From Hetaerina americana (taxonomy: Eukaryota; Arthropoda; Insecta; Odonata; Calopterygidae), in assembly GCA_022747635.1 (NCBI GenBank), contig JAKTNV010000264.1, positions 186,001 to 250,000 on the forward strand: a stretch of DNA of 64,000 nt. Reading direction: 5' to 3'. Positions 1-12,500 of the stretch are shown here, in pieces. The stretch's first letter is position 1; every line of letters begins with the position of its first letter. The translations under genes were made by a program, and so were the position numbers. The notes under the pieces are model-generated. The model had not been told where the DNA came from. It saw only the letters and a program-made list of their open reading frames with translations, and did not search any database.

Positions 1-1716
1 AAAACCCAGAACAAATCATTAAAGACAAGAAATGAGCTGAAAGATCCCTCAGCGCAAGTGTTAATGTTAGTAAAAGAGCCCAAATTTCCAAAAATATTGC
101 GAAAAACAACAATCTTCCATTATAGAGTGAATGTTTAGGGTGTATAGAAGGCATTTATTTCATTTTTAGAAATTTTAATTTTTCACATTTTTCCATGAAA
201 AGTGCCAATACCCCCCCCTTTGGGTTCTAGGTGAAATTCTAACTCGACACAAATCAAACAAAAATGTTTCCATGGTGTGTATTGTTGTCCATTTTCATCA
301 AATAAACAATATAAAACCCAGAATAAATCATTAAAGACAAGAAATGAGCATAAAAGATGCCTCAGCGCAAGTATTAATGTTAGTAAATGAGCCCAAATTT
401 CCAACAATATTGCGAAAAACAACAATCTTCCGTTATAGAGTGAATGTTTGAGGTGTATAGAAGGCATTTATTTCATTTTTAGAAATTTTAATTTTTCACA
501 TTTTTCCATGAAAAGTGCCAATACCCCCCCTTTGGGTTCTAGGTGAAAATCTCACTCGACACGAATCAAACAAAAATGTTTCGATGGTGTGTATTGTTGT
601 TCATTTTCATCAAATAAACTAAATAAAACCCAGAATAAATGATTAAAGACAAGAAATAAGCATAAAAGATGCCTCAGCGCAAGTGTTAATGTTAGTAAAA
701 GAGCCCAAATTTCCAAAAATATTGCGAAAAACAACAATCTTCCATTATAGAGTGAATGTTTGAGGTGTATAGAAGGCATTTATTTCATTTTTAGAAATTT
801 TAATTTTTCACATTTTTCAATGAAAAGTGCCAATACCCCCCCTTTGGGTTCTAGGTGAAAATCTCACTCGAACCGAATCAAACAAAAAAGTTTCCATGAT
901 GTGTATTGTTGTTCATTTTCATCAAATAAACAAAATAAAACCCAGAATAAATCATTAAAGACAAGAAATGAGCATAAAAGATGCCTTAGCGCAAGTGTTA
1001 ATGTTAGTAAAAGAGCCCAAATTTCCAAAAATATTGCGAAAAAACACAATCTTCCATTATAGAGTGAATGTTTGAGGTGTATAGAAGGCATTTATTTCAT
1101 TTTTAGAAATTTTAATTTTTCACATTTTTCCATGAAAAGTGCCAATACCCCCCCCTTTGGGTTCTAGGTGAAAATCTCACTCGACACGAATCAAACAAAA
1201 ATGTTTCCATGGTGTGTATTGTTGTTAATTTTCTTCAAATAAACAAAATAAAACCCAGAATAAATCATTAAAGACCAGAAATGAGCATAAAAAATGCCTC
1301 AGCGCAAGTGTTAATGTTAGTAAAAGAACCCAAATTTCCAAAAATATTGCGAAAAACAACAATCTTCCATTATAGAGTGAATGTTTGAGGTGTATAGAAG
1401 GCATTTATTTCATTTTTAGAAATTTTAATTTTTCACATTTTTCCATGAAAAGTGCCAATACCCCCCCTTTGGGTTCTAGGTGAAAATCTCACTCGACACG
1501 AATCAAACAAAAATGTTTCGATGGTGTGTATTGTTGTTCATTTTCATCAAATAAACTAAATAAAACCCAGAATAAATGATTAAAGACAAGAAATAAGCAT
1601 AAAAGATGCCTCAGCGCAAGTGTTAATGTTAGTAAAAGAGCCCAAATTTCCAAAAATATTGCGAAAAACAACAATCTTCCATTATAGAGTGAATGTTTGA
1701 GGTGTATAGAAGGCAT
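1..1716 (+). repeat. Left segment: full-length monomers only
   Basis: About five and a half monomers of 312-313 bp with no class d-i deletions. The monomers 468-779 and 1405-1716 are nearly identical, sharing gtttcgatgg, aaactaaat, aatgattaaag and gaaataagc, at an offset of 937 bp (three monomers). The partial monomer at 1-154 matches 2165-2318, including the rare gagctgaaagatccc. Confidence 0.9.
155..467 (+). repeat. Chimeric monomer linking both ends of the window
   Basis: The first part (gaaattctaac, cacaaatc) matches the monomer at 2319-2631. The second part carries a rare haplotype (aaacaatataaaa, aagtattaatg, gtaaatgagccc, ccaacaatattg, ccgttatag) otherwise found together only at 63055-63368. 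The switch lies roughly between 260 and 300. This is best read as a recombinant monomer. Confidence 0.75.
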
Positions 1717-2007
1717 TTATTTCATTTTTAGAAATTTTAATTTTTCACATTTTTCCATGAAAAGTTCTTAGTTGAAAATCTCACTCAACACGAATCAAAC
1801 AAAAATGTTTCCATGGTGTGTATTGTTGTTCATTTTCTTCATTAAACAAAATAAAACCCAGAATAAATCATTAAAGACAAGAAATGAGCATAAAAGATGC
1901 CTCAGCGCGAGTGTTAATGTTAGTAAAAGAGCCCAAATTTCCAAAAATATTGCGAAAAACAACAATCTTCCATTATAGAGTGAATGTTTGAGGTGTATAG
2001 AAGGCAT
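1717..2007 (+). repeat. Class d short monomers (~292 bp), first copy
   Basis: The normal segment from gaaaagtgcc through the C tract to ttctagg is replaced by gaaaagttcttagttg, a net loss of about 21 bp that removes the whole C tract. Twelve copies end at 2007, 4434, 9588, 13272, 16040, 19107, 22126, 26383, 29101, 35801, 43725 and 47118. All share the same junction plus an extra t and a g-to-t change, so they descend from one event. This class is a convenient punctuation mark for the HOR core. None occurs before 1.7 kb or after 47.2 kb. Confidence 0.92.
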
Positions 2008-2631
2008 TTATTTCATTTTTAGAAATTTTAATTTTTCACATTTTTCCATGAAAAGTGCCAATAGCCCCCCTTTGGGTTCTAGGTGAAAATCTCACTCGAC
2101 ACAAATCAAACAAAAATGTTTCCATGTTGTGTATTGTTGTTCATTTTCATCAAATAAACAAAATAAAACCCAGAACAAATCATTAAAGACAAGAAATGAG
2201 CTGAAAGATCCCTCAGCGCAAGTGTTAATGTTAGTAAAAGAGCCCAAATTTCCAAAAATATTGCGAAAAACAACAATCTTCCATTATAGAGTGAATGTTT
2301 AGGGTGTATAGAAGGCATTTATTTCATTTTTAGAAATTTTAATTTTTCACATTTTTCCATGAAAAGTGCCAATACCCCCCCCTTTGGGTTCTAGGTGAAA
2401 TTCTAACTCGACACAAATCAAACAAAAATGTTTCCATGGTGTGTATTGTTGTTCATTTTCATCAAATAAACAAATTAAAACCCAGAATAAATCATTAAAG
2501 ACAAGAAATGTGCATAAAAGATGCCTCAGCGCAAGTGTTTATGGTAGAAAAAGAGCCCAAATTTCCAAAAATATTGCGAAAAACAACAATCTTCCATTAT
2601 AGAGTGAATGTTTGAGGTGTATAGAAGGCAT

Positions 2632-2893
2632 TTATTTCATTTTTAGAAATTTTAATTTTTCACATTTTTCCATGAAAAGTGCCAATACCCCCCCCTTTGG
2701 GTGTGTATTGTTGTTCATTTTCATCAAATAAACAAAACAAAACCCAGTATAAATCATTAAAGACAAGAAATGAGCATAAAAGATGCCTTATCGCAAGTGT
2801 TAATGTTAGTAAAAGAGCCCAAATTTCCAAAAATATTGCGAAAAATAACAATCTTCCATTATAGAGTGAATGTTTGAGGTGTATAGAAAGCAT
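2632..2893 (+). repeat. Class e short monomers (262 bp), first copy
   Basis: A 51 bp deletion joins tttgggt directly to gtgtattg, removing the segment from tctagg to ccatggt. The bases ggt occur at both ends, so a short microhomology is present. Ten copies end at 2893, 5947, 7145, 20895, 23639, 27583, 30301, 33051, 37001 and 40042. They share linked changes (acaaaacccagtataaatc and gccttatcgc), so they have one origin. The copies at 5947 and 7145 are only 1198 bp apart. The matching place at about 10838-11151 has no class e monomer. Confidence 0.92.
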
Positions 2894-3518
2894 TTATTTC
2901 ATTTTTAGAAATTTTAATTTTTCACATTTTTCCATGAAAAGTGCCAATACCCCCCCTTTGGGTTCTAGGTGAAAATCTCACTCGACACGAATCAAACAAA
3001 AATGTTTCGAGGGTGTGTATTGTTGTTCATTTTCATCAAATAAACAAAATAAAACCCAGAATAAATCATTAAAGACCAGAAATGAGCATAAAAGATGCCT
3101 CAGCGCAAGTGTTAATATTAGTAAAAGAGCCCAAATTTCCAAAAATATTGCGAAAAACAACAATCTTACATTATAGAGTTAATGTTTGAGGTGTATAGAA
3201 GGCATTTATTTCATTTTTAGAAATTTTAATTTTTCACTTTTTTCCATGAAAAGTGCCAATACCCCCCCCTTTGTGTTTTAGGTGAAAATCTCACTCGACA
3301 CGAATCAAACGAAAATGTTTCCATGGTGTGTATTGTTGTTCATTTTCTTCAAATAAACAAAACAAAACCCAGAATAAATCATTAAAGACCAGAAATGAGC
3401 ATAAAAGATGCCTCAGCGCAAGTGTTAATGTTAGTAAAAGAAACCAAATTTCCAAAAATATTGCGAAAAACAACAATCTTCCATTATAGAGTGAATGTTT
3501 GAGGTGTATAGAAGGCAT

Positions 3519-3829
3519 TTATTTCATTTTTCGAAATTTTAATTTTTCACATTTTCCATGAAAAGTGCCAATACCCCCCCCTTTGGGTTCTAGGTGAAAA
3601 TTTCACTCGACATAAATCAAACAAAAATGTTTCCATGGTGTGTATTAATGTTCATTTTCATCAAATAAACAAAATAAAACCCAGAATAAATCATTAAAGA
3701 CAAGAAATGAGCATAAAAGATGCCTCAGCGCAAGTGTTAATGTTAGTTAAAGAGCCCAAATTTTCAAAAATATTGCGAAAAAAACAATCTTTCATTATAG
3801 AGTGAATGTTTGAGGTGTATAGAAGGCAT
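3519..3829 (+). repeat. Rare linked haplotype shared over 57 kb
   Basis: This monomer carries gaaaatttcac with gacataaatc and gtattaatgttc. The same trio is found at 15125-15435, 60242-60554 and 60555-60866 and, as far as I saw, nowhere else. The first two also share gttagttaaagagccc and gcgaaaaaaacaatc. The other two lack those, so they are a separate branch. Confidence 0.8.
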
Positions 3830-5685
3830 TTATTTCATTTTTAGAAATTTTAATTTTTCACATTTTTCCATGAAAAAGGCCATTACCCCCCCCTTTGGGT
3901 TCTAGGTGAAAATCTCACTCTACACGAATCAAACAAAAATGTTTCCATGGTGTGTATTGTTGTTCATTTTCATCAAATAAAAAAAATAAAACCCAGAATA
4001 AATCATTAAAGACAAGAAATGAGCATAAAAGATGCCTCAGCGCAAGTGTTAATGTTAGTAATAGAGCCCAAATTTCCAAAAATATTGCGAAAAACAACAA
4101 TCTTCCATTTTAGAGTGAATGTTTGAGGTGTATAGAAGGCATTTATTTCATTTTTAGAAATTTTAATTTTTCACATTTTTCCATGAAAAGTTCTTAGTTG
4201 AAAATCTCACTCGACACGAATCAAACTAAAATGTTTCCATGGTGTGTATTGTTGTTCATTTTCTTCAAATAAACAAAATAAAACCCAGAATAAATCATTA
4301 AAGACAAGAAATGAGCATAAAAGATGCCTCAGCGCAAGTGTTAATGTTAGTAAAAGAGCCCAAATTTCCAAAAATATTGCGAAAAACAACAATCTTCCAT
4401 TATAGAGTGAATGTTTGAGGTGTATAGAAGGCATTTATTTCATTTTTAGAAATTTTAATTTTTCACATTTTTCCATGAAAAGTGCCAATACCCCCCCCTT
4501 TGGGTTCTAGGTGAAAATCTCACTCGACACGAATCAAACAAAAATGTTTCCATGGTGTGTATTGTTGTTCATTTTCATCAAATAAACAAAATAAAACCCA
4601 GAACAAATCATTAAAGACAAGAAATGAGCATAAAAGATCCCTCAGCGCAAGTGTTAATGTTAGTAAAAGAGCCCAAATTTCAAAAAATATTGCGAAAAAC
4701 AACAATCTTCCATTATAGAGTGAATGTTTAGGGTGTATAGAAGGCATTTATTTCATTTTTAGAAATTTTAATTTTTCACATTTTTCCATGAAAAGTGCCA
4801 ATACCCCCCCCTTTGGGTTCTAGGTGAAAATCTCACTCGACACGAATCAAACAAAAATGTTTCCATGGTGTGTATTGTTGTTCATTTTCTTCAAATAAAC
4901 AAAACAAAACCCAGAATAAATCATTAAAGACCAGAAATGAGCATAAAAGATGCCTCAGCGCAAGTGTTAATGTTAGTAAAAGAACCCAAATTTCCAAAAA
5001 TATTGCGAAAAACAACAATCTTCCATTATAGAGTGAATGTTTGAGGTGTATAGAAGGCATTTATTTCATTTTTAGAAATTTTAATTTTTCACATTTTTCC
5101 ATGAAAAGTGCCAATACCCCCCCCTTTGGGTTCTAGGTGAAAATCTCACTCGACACGAATCAAACAAAAATGTTTCCATGGTGTGTATTGTTGTTAATTT
5201 TCATCAAATAAACAAAATAAAACCCAGAACAAATCATTAAAGACAAGAAATGAGCATAAAAGATCCCTAAGCGCAAGTGTTAATGTTAGTAAAAGAGCCC
5301 AAATTTCCAAAAATATTGCGAAAAACAACAATCTTCCATTATAGAGTGAATGTTAAGGTGTATAGAAGGCATTTATTTCATTTTTAGAAATTTTAATTTT
5401 TCACATTTTTCCATGAAAAGTGCCAATACCCCCCCCTTTGGGTTCTAGGTGAAATTCTAACTCGACACAAATCAAACAAAAATGTTTCCATGGTGTGTAT
5501 TGTTATTCATTTTCATCAAATAAACAAATTAAAACCCAGAATAAATCATTAAAGACAAGAAATGAGCATAAAAGATGCCTAAGCGCAAGAGTTAATGTTA
5601 GTAAAAGAGCCCAAATTTCCAAAAATATTGCGAAAAACAACAATCTTCCATTATAGAGTGAATGTTTGAGGTGTATAGAAGGCAA
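3830..5685 (+). repeat. Six-monomer segment recurring at 8984-10838
   Basis: The order L d L L L L recurs at an offset of 5154 bp with no net length change except one base in the last monomer. A condensed form is at 15436-16665 and an extended one at 21522-23377. Shared private variants include gtaatagagccc, ttttagagtg and caaactaaaatg in the first two monomers. Confidence 0.88.
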
Positions 5686-7457
5686 TTATTTCATTTTTAG
5701 AAATTTTAATTTTTCACATTTTTCCATGAAAAGTGCCAATACCCCCCCCTTTGGGTGTGTATTGTTGTTCATTTTCATCAAATAAACAAAACAAAACCCA
5801 GTATAAATCATTAAAGACAAGAAATGAGCATAAAAGATGCCTTATCGCAAGTGTTAATGTTAGTAAAAGAGCCCAAATTTCCAAAAATATTGCGAAAAAC
5901 AACAATCTTCCATTATAGAGTGAATGTTTGAGGTGTATAGAAGGCATTTATTTCATTTTTAGAAATTTTAATTTTTCACATTTTTCCATGAAAAGTGCCA
6001 ATACCCCCCCTTTGGGTTCTAGGTGAAAATCTCACTCGACACGAATCAAACAAAAATGTTTCCATGGTGTGTATTGTTGTTCATTTTCTTCAAATAAACA
6101 AAACAAAACCCAGAATAAATCATTAAAGACCAGAAATGAGCATAAAAGATGCCTCAGCGCAAGTGTTAATGTTAGTAAAAGAACCCAAATTTCCAAAAAT
6201 ATTGCGAAAAACAACAATCTTCCATTATAGAGTGAATGTTTGAGGTGTATAGAAGGCATTTATTTCATTTTTAGAAATTTTAATTTTTCACATTTTTCCA
6301 TGAAAAGTGCCAATACCCCCCCCTTTGGGTTCTAGGTGAAAATCTCACTCGATCGAAACAAACAAAAATGTTTCCATGGTGTGTATTGTTGTTAATTTTC
6401 ATCAAATAAACAAAATAAAACCCAGAACAAATCATTAAAGACAAGAAATGAGCATAAAAGATCCCTAGGCGCAAGTGTTAATGTTAGTAAAAGAGCCCAA
6501 ATTTCCAAAAATATTGCGAAAAACAACAATCTTCCATTATAGAGTGAATGTTAAGGTGTACAGAAGGCATTTATTTCATTTTTAGAAATTTTAATTTTTC
6601 ACATTTTTCCATGAAAAGTGCCAATACCCCCCCCTTTGGGTTCAAGGTGAAATTCTAACTCGACACAAATCAAACAAAAATGTTTCCATGGTGTGTATTG
6701 TTATTCATTTTCATCAAATAAACAAATTAAAACCCAGAATAAATCATTAAAGACAAGAAATGAGCATAAAAGATGCCTAAGCGCAAGTGTTAATGTTAGT
6801 AAAAGAGCCCAAATTTCCAAAAATATTGCGAAAAACAACAATCTTCCATTATAGAGTGAATGTTTGAGGTGTATAGAAGGCATTTATTTCATTTTTAGAA
6901 ATTTTAATTTTTCACATTTTTCCATGAAAAGTGCCAATACCCCCCCCTTTGGGTGTGTATTGTTGTTCATTTTCATCAAATAAACAAAACAAAACCCAGT
7001 ATAAATCATTAAAGACAAGAAATGAGCATAAAAGATGGCTTATCGCAAGTGTTAATGTTAGTAAAAGAGCCCAAATTTCCAAAAATATTGCGAAAAATAA
7101 CAATCTTCCATTATAGAGTGAATGTTTGAGGTGTATAGAAAGCATTTATTTCATTTTTAGAAATTTTAATTTTTCACATTTTTCCATGAAAAGTGCCAAT
7201 ACCCCCCCCTTGGGTTCTAGGTGAAAATCTTACTCTACACAAATCAAACAAAAATGTTTCCATGGTGTGTATTGTTGTTCATTTTCATCAAATAAACAAA
7301 ATAAAACCCAGAATAAATCATTAAAGACAAGAAATGAGCATAAAACATGCCTCAGCGCAAGTGTTAATATTAGTAAAAGAGCCCAAATTTCCAAAAATAT
7401 TGCGAAAAACAACAATCTTACATTATAGAGTGAATGTTTGAGGTGTATAGAAGGCAT

Positions 7458-7760
7458 TTATTTCATTTTTAGAAATTTTAATTTTTCACATTTTTCCATG
7501 AAAAGTGCCAATACCCCCCCCTTTGGGTTCTAGGTGAAAATCTCACTCGACACGAAATGTTTCCATGGTGTGTATTGTTGTTCATTTTCTTCAAATAAAC
7601 AAAACAAAACCCAGAATAAACCATTAAAGACTAGAAATGAGCATTAAAGATGCCTCAGCGCAAGTGTTAATGTTAGTAAAAGAACCCAAATTTCCAAAAA
7701 TATTGCGAAAAACAACAATCTTCCATTATAGAGTGAATGTTTGAGGTGTACAGAAGGCAT
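7458..7760 (+). repeat. Class f short monomers (~303 bp), first copy
   Basis: Ten bases are missing in gacacgaatcaaacaaaaatg, leaving gacacgaaatgtttcc. Four copies end at 7760, 11454, 24253 and 33670. They also share taaaccattaaagactag and gcattaaag. Four more monomers (ending at 28209, 30927, 37627 and 40668) have those linked changes but the full-length cgaatcaaac, so the deletion and its background have been separated. In three of the four the distal part also reads cattttagaaatttaat, two bases shorter than usual. Confidence 0.88.
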
Positions 7761-8056
7761 TTATTTCATTTTAGAAATTTAATTTTTCACATTTTTCCAT
7801 GAAAAGTGCCAATTCCCCCCTGAAAATCTCACTCGACACGAATCAAACAAAAATGTTTCCATGGTGTGTATTGTTGTTCATTTTCTTCAAATAAACAAAA
7901 TAAAACCCAGAATAAATCATTAAAGACAAGAAATGAGCATAAAAGATGCCTCAGCGCAAATGTTAATATTGATAAAAGAGCCCAAATTTCCAAAAATATT
8001 GCGAAAAACAACAATCTTCCATTATAGAGTGAATGTTTTAGGTGTATAGAAGGCAT
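7761..8056 (+). repeat. Class g short monomers (~296-299 bp), first copy
   Basis: The C tract is joined directly to tgaaaatc, losing about 13 bp (ttgggttctagg and a flanking t). One or two further single-base losses nearby explain the remaining length difference. Twelve copies end at 8056, 11751, 17273, 19404, 24549, 28507, 31225, 33967, 37925, 40966, 43120 and 46513. Most also carry gttaatattggtaaaag in the second half. The copy ending at 28507 has lost that marker and appears to be a hybrid. Confidence 0.9.
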
Positions 8057-8369
8057 TTATTTCATTTTTAGAAATTTTAATTTTTTACATTTTTCCATGA
8101 AAAGTGCGAATACCCCCCCCTTTGGGTTCTAGGTGAAAATATCACTCGACACGAATCAAACAAAAATGGTTCCATGGTGTGTATTGTTGTTCATTTTCAT
8201 CAAATAAACAAAATAAAACCCAGAATAAATCATTAAAGACAAGAAATGAGCATAAAAAATGCCTCAGCGCGAGTGTTAATGTTAGTAAAAGAGCCCAAAT
8301 TTCCAAAAATATTGCGAAAAACAACAGTCTTCCATTATAGAGTGAATGTTTGAGGTGTATAGAAGGCAT

Positions 8370-8671
8370 TTATTTCATTTTTAGAAATTTTAATTTTTCA
8401 CATTTTTCCATGAAAAGTGCCCTTTTGCTTCTAGGTGAATTTCTCACTCGACACGAATCAAACAAAAATGTTTCCATGGTGTGTATTGTTGTTCATTTTC
8501 ATCAAATAAACAAAATAAAACCCAGAATAAATCATTAAAAACAAGAAATGAGCATAAATGATGCCTCAGCGCGAATGTTAATGTTAGTAAAAGAGCCCAA
8601 ATTTCCAAAAATATTGCGAAAAACAACAATCTTCCATTATAGAGTGAATGTTTGAGGTGTATAGAAGGCAT
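8370..8671 (+). repeat. Class h short monomers (302 bp), first copy
   Basis: The sequence reads gtgcccttttgcttctagg, an 11 bp loss that removes aatac and most of the C tract. Most copies also carry the linked change gtgaatttctcac. Eleven copies end at 8671, 12366, 13886, 14188, 17888, 20019, 20321, 25164, 34582, 38540 and 41582. Two places hold it doubled in tandem (13886/14188 and 20019/20321). The copies at 38540 and 41582 have the usual gaaaatctcac instead of gaatttctcac. Confidence 0.92.
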
Positions 8672-9588
8672 TTATTTCATTTTTAGAAATTTTAATTTTT
8701 CACATTTTTCCATGAAAAGTGCCAATACCCCCCCTTTGGGTTCTAGGTGAAAATCTCACTCCACCCGAATCAAACAAAAATGTTTCCATGGTGTGTATTG
8801 TTTTTCATTTTCATCAAATAAACAAAATAAAACCGAGAATAAATCATTAAAGACAAGAAATGAGCATAAAAGATGCCTTAGCGCAAGTGTTAATGTTAGT
8901 AAAAGAGCCCAAATTTCCAAAAATATTGCGAAAAACAACAATCTTACATTATAGAGTGAATGTTTGAGGTGTATAGAAGGCATTTATTTCATTTTTAGAA
9001 ATTTTAATTTTTCACATTTTTCCATGAAAAGTGCCATTACCCCCCCCTTTGGGTTCTAGGTGAAAATCTCACTCGACACGAATCAAACAAAAATGTTTCC
9101 ATGGTGTGTATTGTTGTTCATTTTCATCAAATAAAAAAAATAAAACCCAGAATAAATCATTAAAGACAAGAAATGAGCATAAAAGATGCCTCAGCGCAAG
9201 TGTTAATGTTAGTAATAGAGCCCAAATTTCCAAAAATATTGCGAAAAACAACAATCTTCCATTTTAGAGTGAATGTTTGAGGTGTATAGAAGGCATTTAT
9301 TTCATTTTTAGAAATTTTAATTTTTCACATTTTTCCATGAAAAGTTCTTAGTTGAAAATCTCACTCGACACGAATCAAACTAAAATGTTTCCATGGTGTG
9401 TATTGTTGTTCATTTTCTTCAAATAAACAAAATAAAACCCAGAATAAATCATTAAAGACAAGAAATGAGCATAAAAGATGCCTCAGCGCAAGTGTTAATG
9501 TTAGTAAAAGAGCCCAAATTTCCAAAAATATTGCGAAAAACAACAATCTTCCATTATAGAGTGAATGTTTGAGGTGTATAGAAGGCAT

Positions 9589-12500
9589 TTATTTCATTTT
9601 TAGAAATTTTAATTTTTCACATTTTTCCATGAAAAGTGCCAATACCCCCCCCTTTGGGTTCTAGGTGAAAATCTCACTCGACACGAATCAAACAAAAATG
9701 TTTCCATGGTGTGTATTGTTGTTCATTTTCATCAAATAAACAAAATAAAACCCAGAACAAATCATTAAAGACAAGAAATGAGCATAAAAGATCCCTCAGC
9801 GCAAGTGTTAATGTTAGTAAAAGAGCCCAAATTTCCAAAAATATTGCGAAAAACAACAATCTTCCATTATAGAGTGAATGTTTAGGGTGTATAGAAGGCA
9901 TTTATTTCATTTTTAGAAATTTTAATTTTTCACATTTTTCCATGAAAAGTGCCAATACCCCCCCCTTTGGGTTCTAGGTGAAAATCTCACTCGACACGAA
10001 TCAAACAAAAATGTTTCCATGGTGTGTATTGTTGTTCATTTTCTTCAAATAAACAAAACAAAACCCAGAATAAATCATTAAAGACCAGAAATGAGCATAA
10101 AAGATGCCTCAGCGCAAGTGTTAATGTTAGTAAAAGAACCCAAATTTCCAAAAATATTGCGAAAAACAACAATCTTCCATTATAGAGTGAATGTTTGAGG
10201 TGTATAGAAGGCATTTATTTCATTTTTAGAAATTTTAATTTTTCACATTTTTCCATGAAAAGTGCCAATACCCCCCCCTTTGGGTTCTAGGTGAAAATCT
10301 CACTCGACACGAATCAAACAAAAATGTTTCCATGGTGTGTATTGTTGTTAATTTTCATCAAATAAACAAAATAAAACCCAGAACAAATCATTAAAGACAA
10401 GAAATGAGCATAAAAGATCCCTAAGCGCAAGTGTTAATGTTAGTAAAAGAGCCCAAATTTCCAAAAAAATTGCGAAAAACAACAATCTTCCATTATAGAG
10501 TGAATGTTAAGGTGTATAGAAGGCATTTATTTCATTTTTAGAAATTTTAATTTTTCACATTTTTCCATGAAAAGTGCCAATACCCCCCCCTTTGGGTTCT
10601 AGGTGAAATTCTAACTCGACACAAATCAAACAAAAATGTTTCCATGGAGTGTATTGTTATTCATTTTCATCAAATAAACAAATTAAAACCCAGAATAAAT
10701 CATTAAAGACAAGAAATGAGCATAAAAGATGCCTAAGCGCAAGTGTTAATGTTAGTAAAAGAACCCAAATTTCCAAAAATATTGCGAAAAACAACAATCT
10801 TCCATTATAGAGTGAATGTTTGAGGTGTATAGAAGGTATTTATTTCATTTTTAGAAATTTTAATTTTTCACATTTTTCCATGAAAAGTGCCAATACCCCC
10901 CCTTTGGGTTCTAGGTGAAAATCTTACTCTACACAAATCAAACAAAAATGTTTCCATGGTGTGTATTGTTGTTCATTTTCATCAAATAAACAAAATAAAA
11001 CCCAGAATAAATCATTAAAGACAAGAAATGAGCATAAAAGATGCCTCAGCGCAAGTGTTAATATTAGTAAAAGAGCCCAAATTTCCAAAAATATTGCGAA
11101 AAACAACAATCTTACATTATAGAGTGAATGTTTGAGGTGTATAGAAGGCATTTATTTCATTTTTAGAAATTTTAATTTTTCACATTTTTCGATGAAAAGT
11201 GCCAATACCCCCCCCTTTGGGTTCTAGGTGAAAATCTCACTCGACACGAAATGTTTCCATGGTGTGTATTGTTGTTCATTTTCTTCAAATAAACAAAACA
11301 AAACCCAGAATAAACCATTAAAGACTAGAAATGAGCATTAAAGATGCCTCAGCGCAAGTGTTAATGTTAGTAAAAGAACCCAAATTTTCAAAAATATTGC
11401 GAAAAACAACAATCTTCCATTATAGAGTGAATGTTTGAGGTGTACAGAAGGCATTTATTTCATTTTAGAAATTTAATTTTTCACATTTTTCCATGAAAAG
11501 TGCCAATACCCCCCCTGAAAATCTCACTCGACACGAATCAAACAAAAATGTTTCCATGGTGTGTATTGTTGTTCATTTTCTTCAAATAAACAAAATAAAA
11601 CCCAGAATAAATCATTAAAGACAAGAAATGAGTATAAAAGATGCCTCAGCGCAAGTGTTAATATTGGTAAAAGAGCCCAAATTTCCAAAAATATTGCGAA
11701 AAACAACAATCTTCCATTATAGAGTGAATGTTTTAGGTGTATAGAAGGCATTTATTTCATTTTTAGAAATTTTAATTTTTTACATTTTTCCATGAAAAGT
11801 GCGAATACCCCCCCCTTTGGGTTCTAGGTGAAAATATCACTCGACACGAATCAAACAAAAATGGTTCCATGGTGTGTATTGTTGTTCATTTTCATCAAAT
11901 AAACAAAATAAAACCCAGAATAAATCATTAAAGACAAGAAATGAGCATAAAAAATGCCTCAGCGCGAGTGTTAATGTTAGTAAAAGAGCCCAAATTTCCA
12001 AAAATATTGCGAAAAACAACAGTCTTTCATTATAGAGTGAATGTTTGAGGTGTATAGAAGGCATTTATTTCATTTTTAGAAATTTTAATTTTTCACATTT
12101 TTCCATGAAAAGTGCCCTTTTGCTTCTAGGTGAATTTCTCACTCGACACGAATCAAACAAAAATGTTTCCATGGTGTGTATTGTTGTTCATTTTCATCAA
12201 ATAAACAAAATAAAACCCAGAATAAATCATTAAAGACAAGAAATGAGCATAAATGATGCCTCAGCGCGAATGTTAATGTTAGTAAAAGAGCCCAAATTTC
12301 CAAAAATATTGCGAAAAACAACAATCTTCCATTATAGAGTGAATGTTTGAGGTGTATAGAAGGCATTTATTTCATTTTTAGAAATTTTAATTTTTCACAT
12401 TTTTCCATGAAAAGTGCCAATACCCCCCCTTTGGGTTCTAGGTGAAAATCTCACTCCACCCGAATCAAACAAAAATGTTTCCATGGTGTGTATTGTTTTT

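Larger units (their letters stand above)
1717..4434 (+). repeat. HOR core, first partial block (d L L e L L L L d)
   Basis: The order by monomer end is d 2007, L 2318, L 2631, e 2893, L 3205, L 3518, L 3829, L 4142, d 4434. The stretch 2894-4434 recurs at 14501-16040 at an offset of about 11,606 bp with shared private changes such as acattttccatg, a one-base loss in ttttcc. The d-to-d spacing is 2427 bp. Confidence 0.85.
7146..8983 (+). repeat. Recurrent six-monomer segment L f g L h L
   Basis: It recurs at 10839-12678, 23640-25476 and 33052-34894, with a condensed version at 16666-18200 where L and f are fused. Markers include cttactctacac, gactagaaatgagcatt, gaaaatatcac with atggttcc, and gaatttctcac. 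It is the most stable sub-block of the HOR core. Confidence 0.88.
4435..9588 (+). repeat. HOR block with duplicated L L L e module (5154 bp)
   Basis: The order is L L L L e L L L e L f g L h L L d (17 monomers). Compared with the fullest HOR form, an extra four-monomer module ending in class e is inserted (5948-7145, 1198 bp) and class i is absent. The last six monomer positions before 10838 repeat 3830-5685 at an offset of 5154 bp, so the block behaves as a tandem HOR period locally. Confidence 0.85.
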
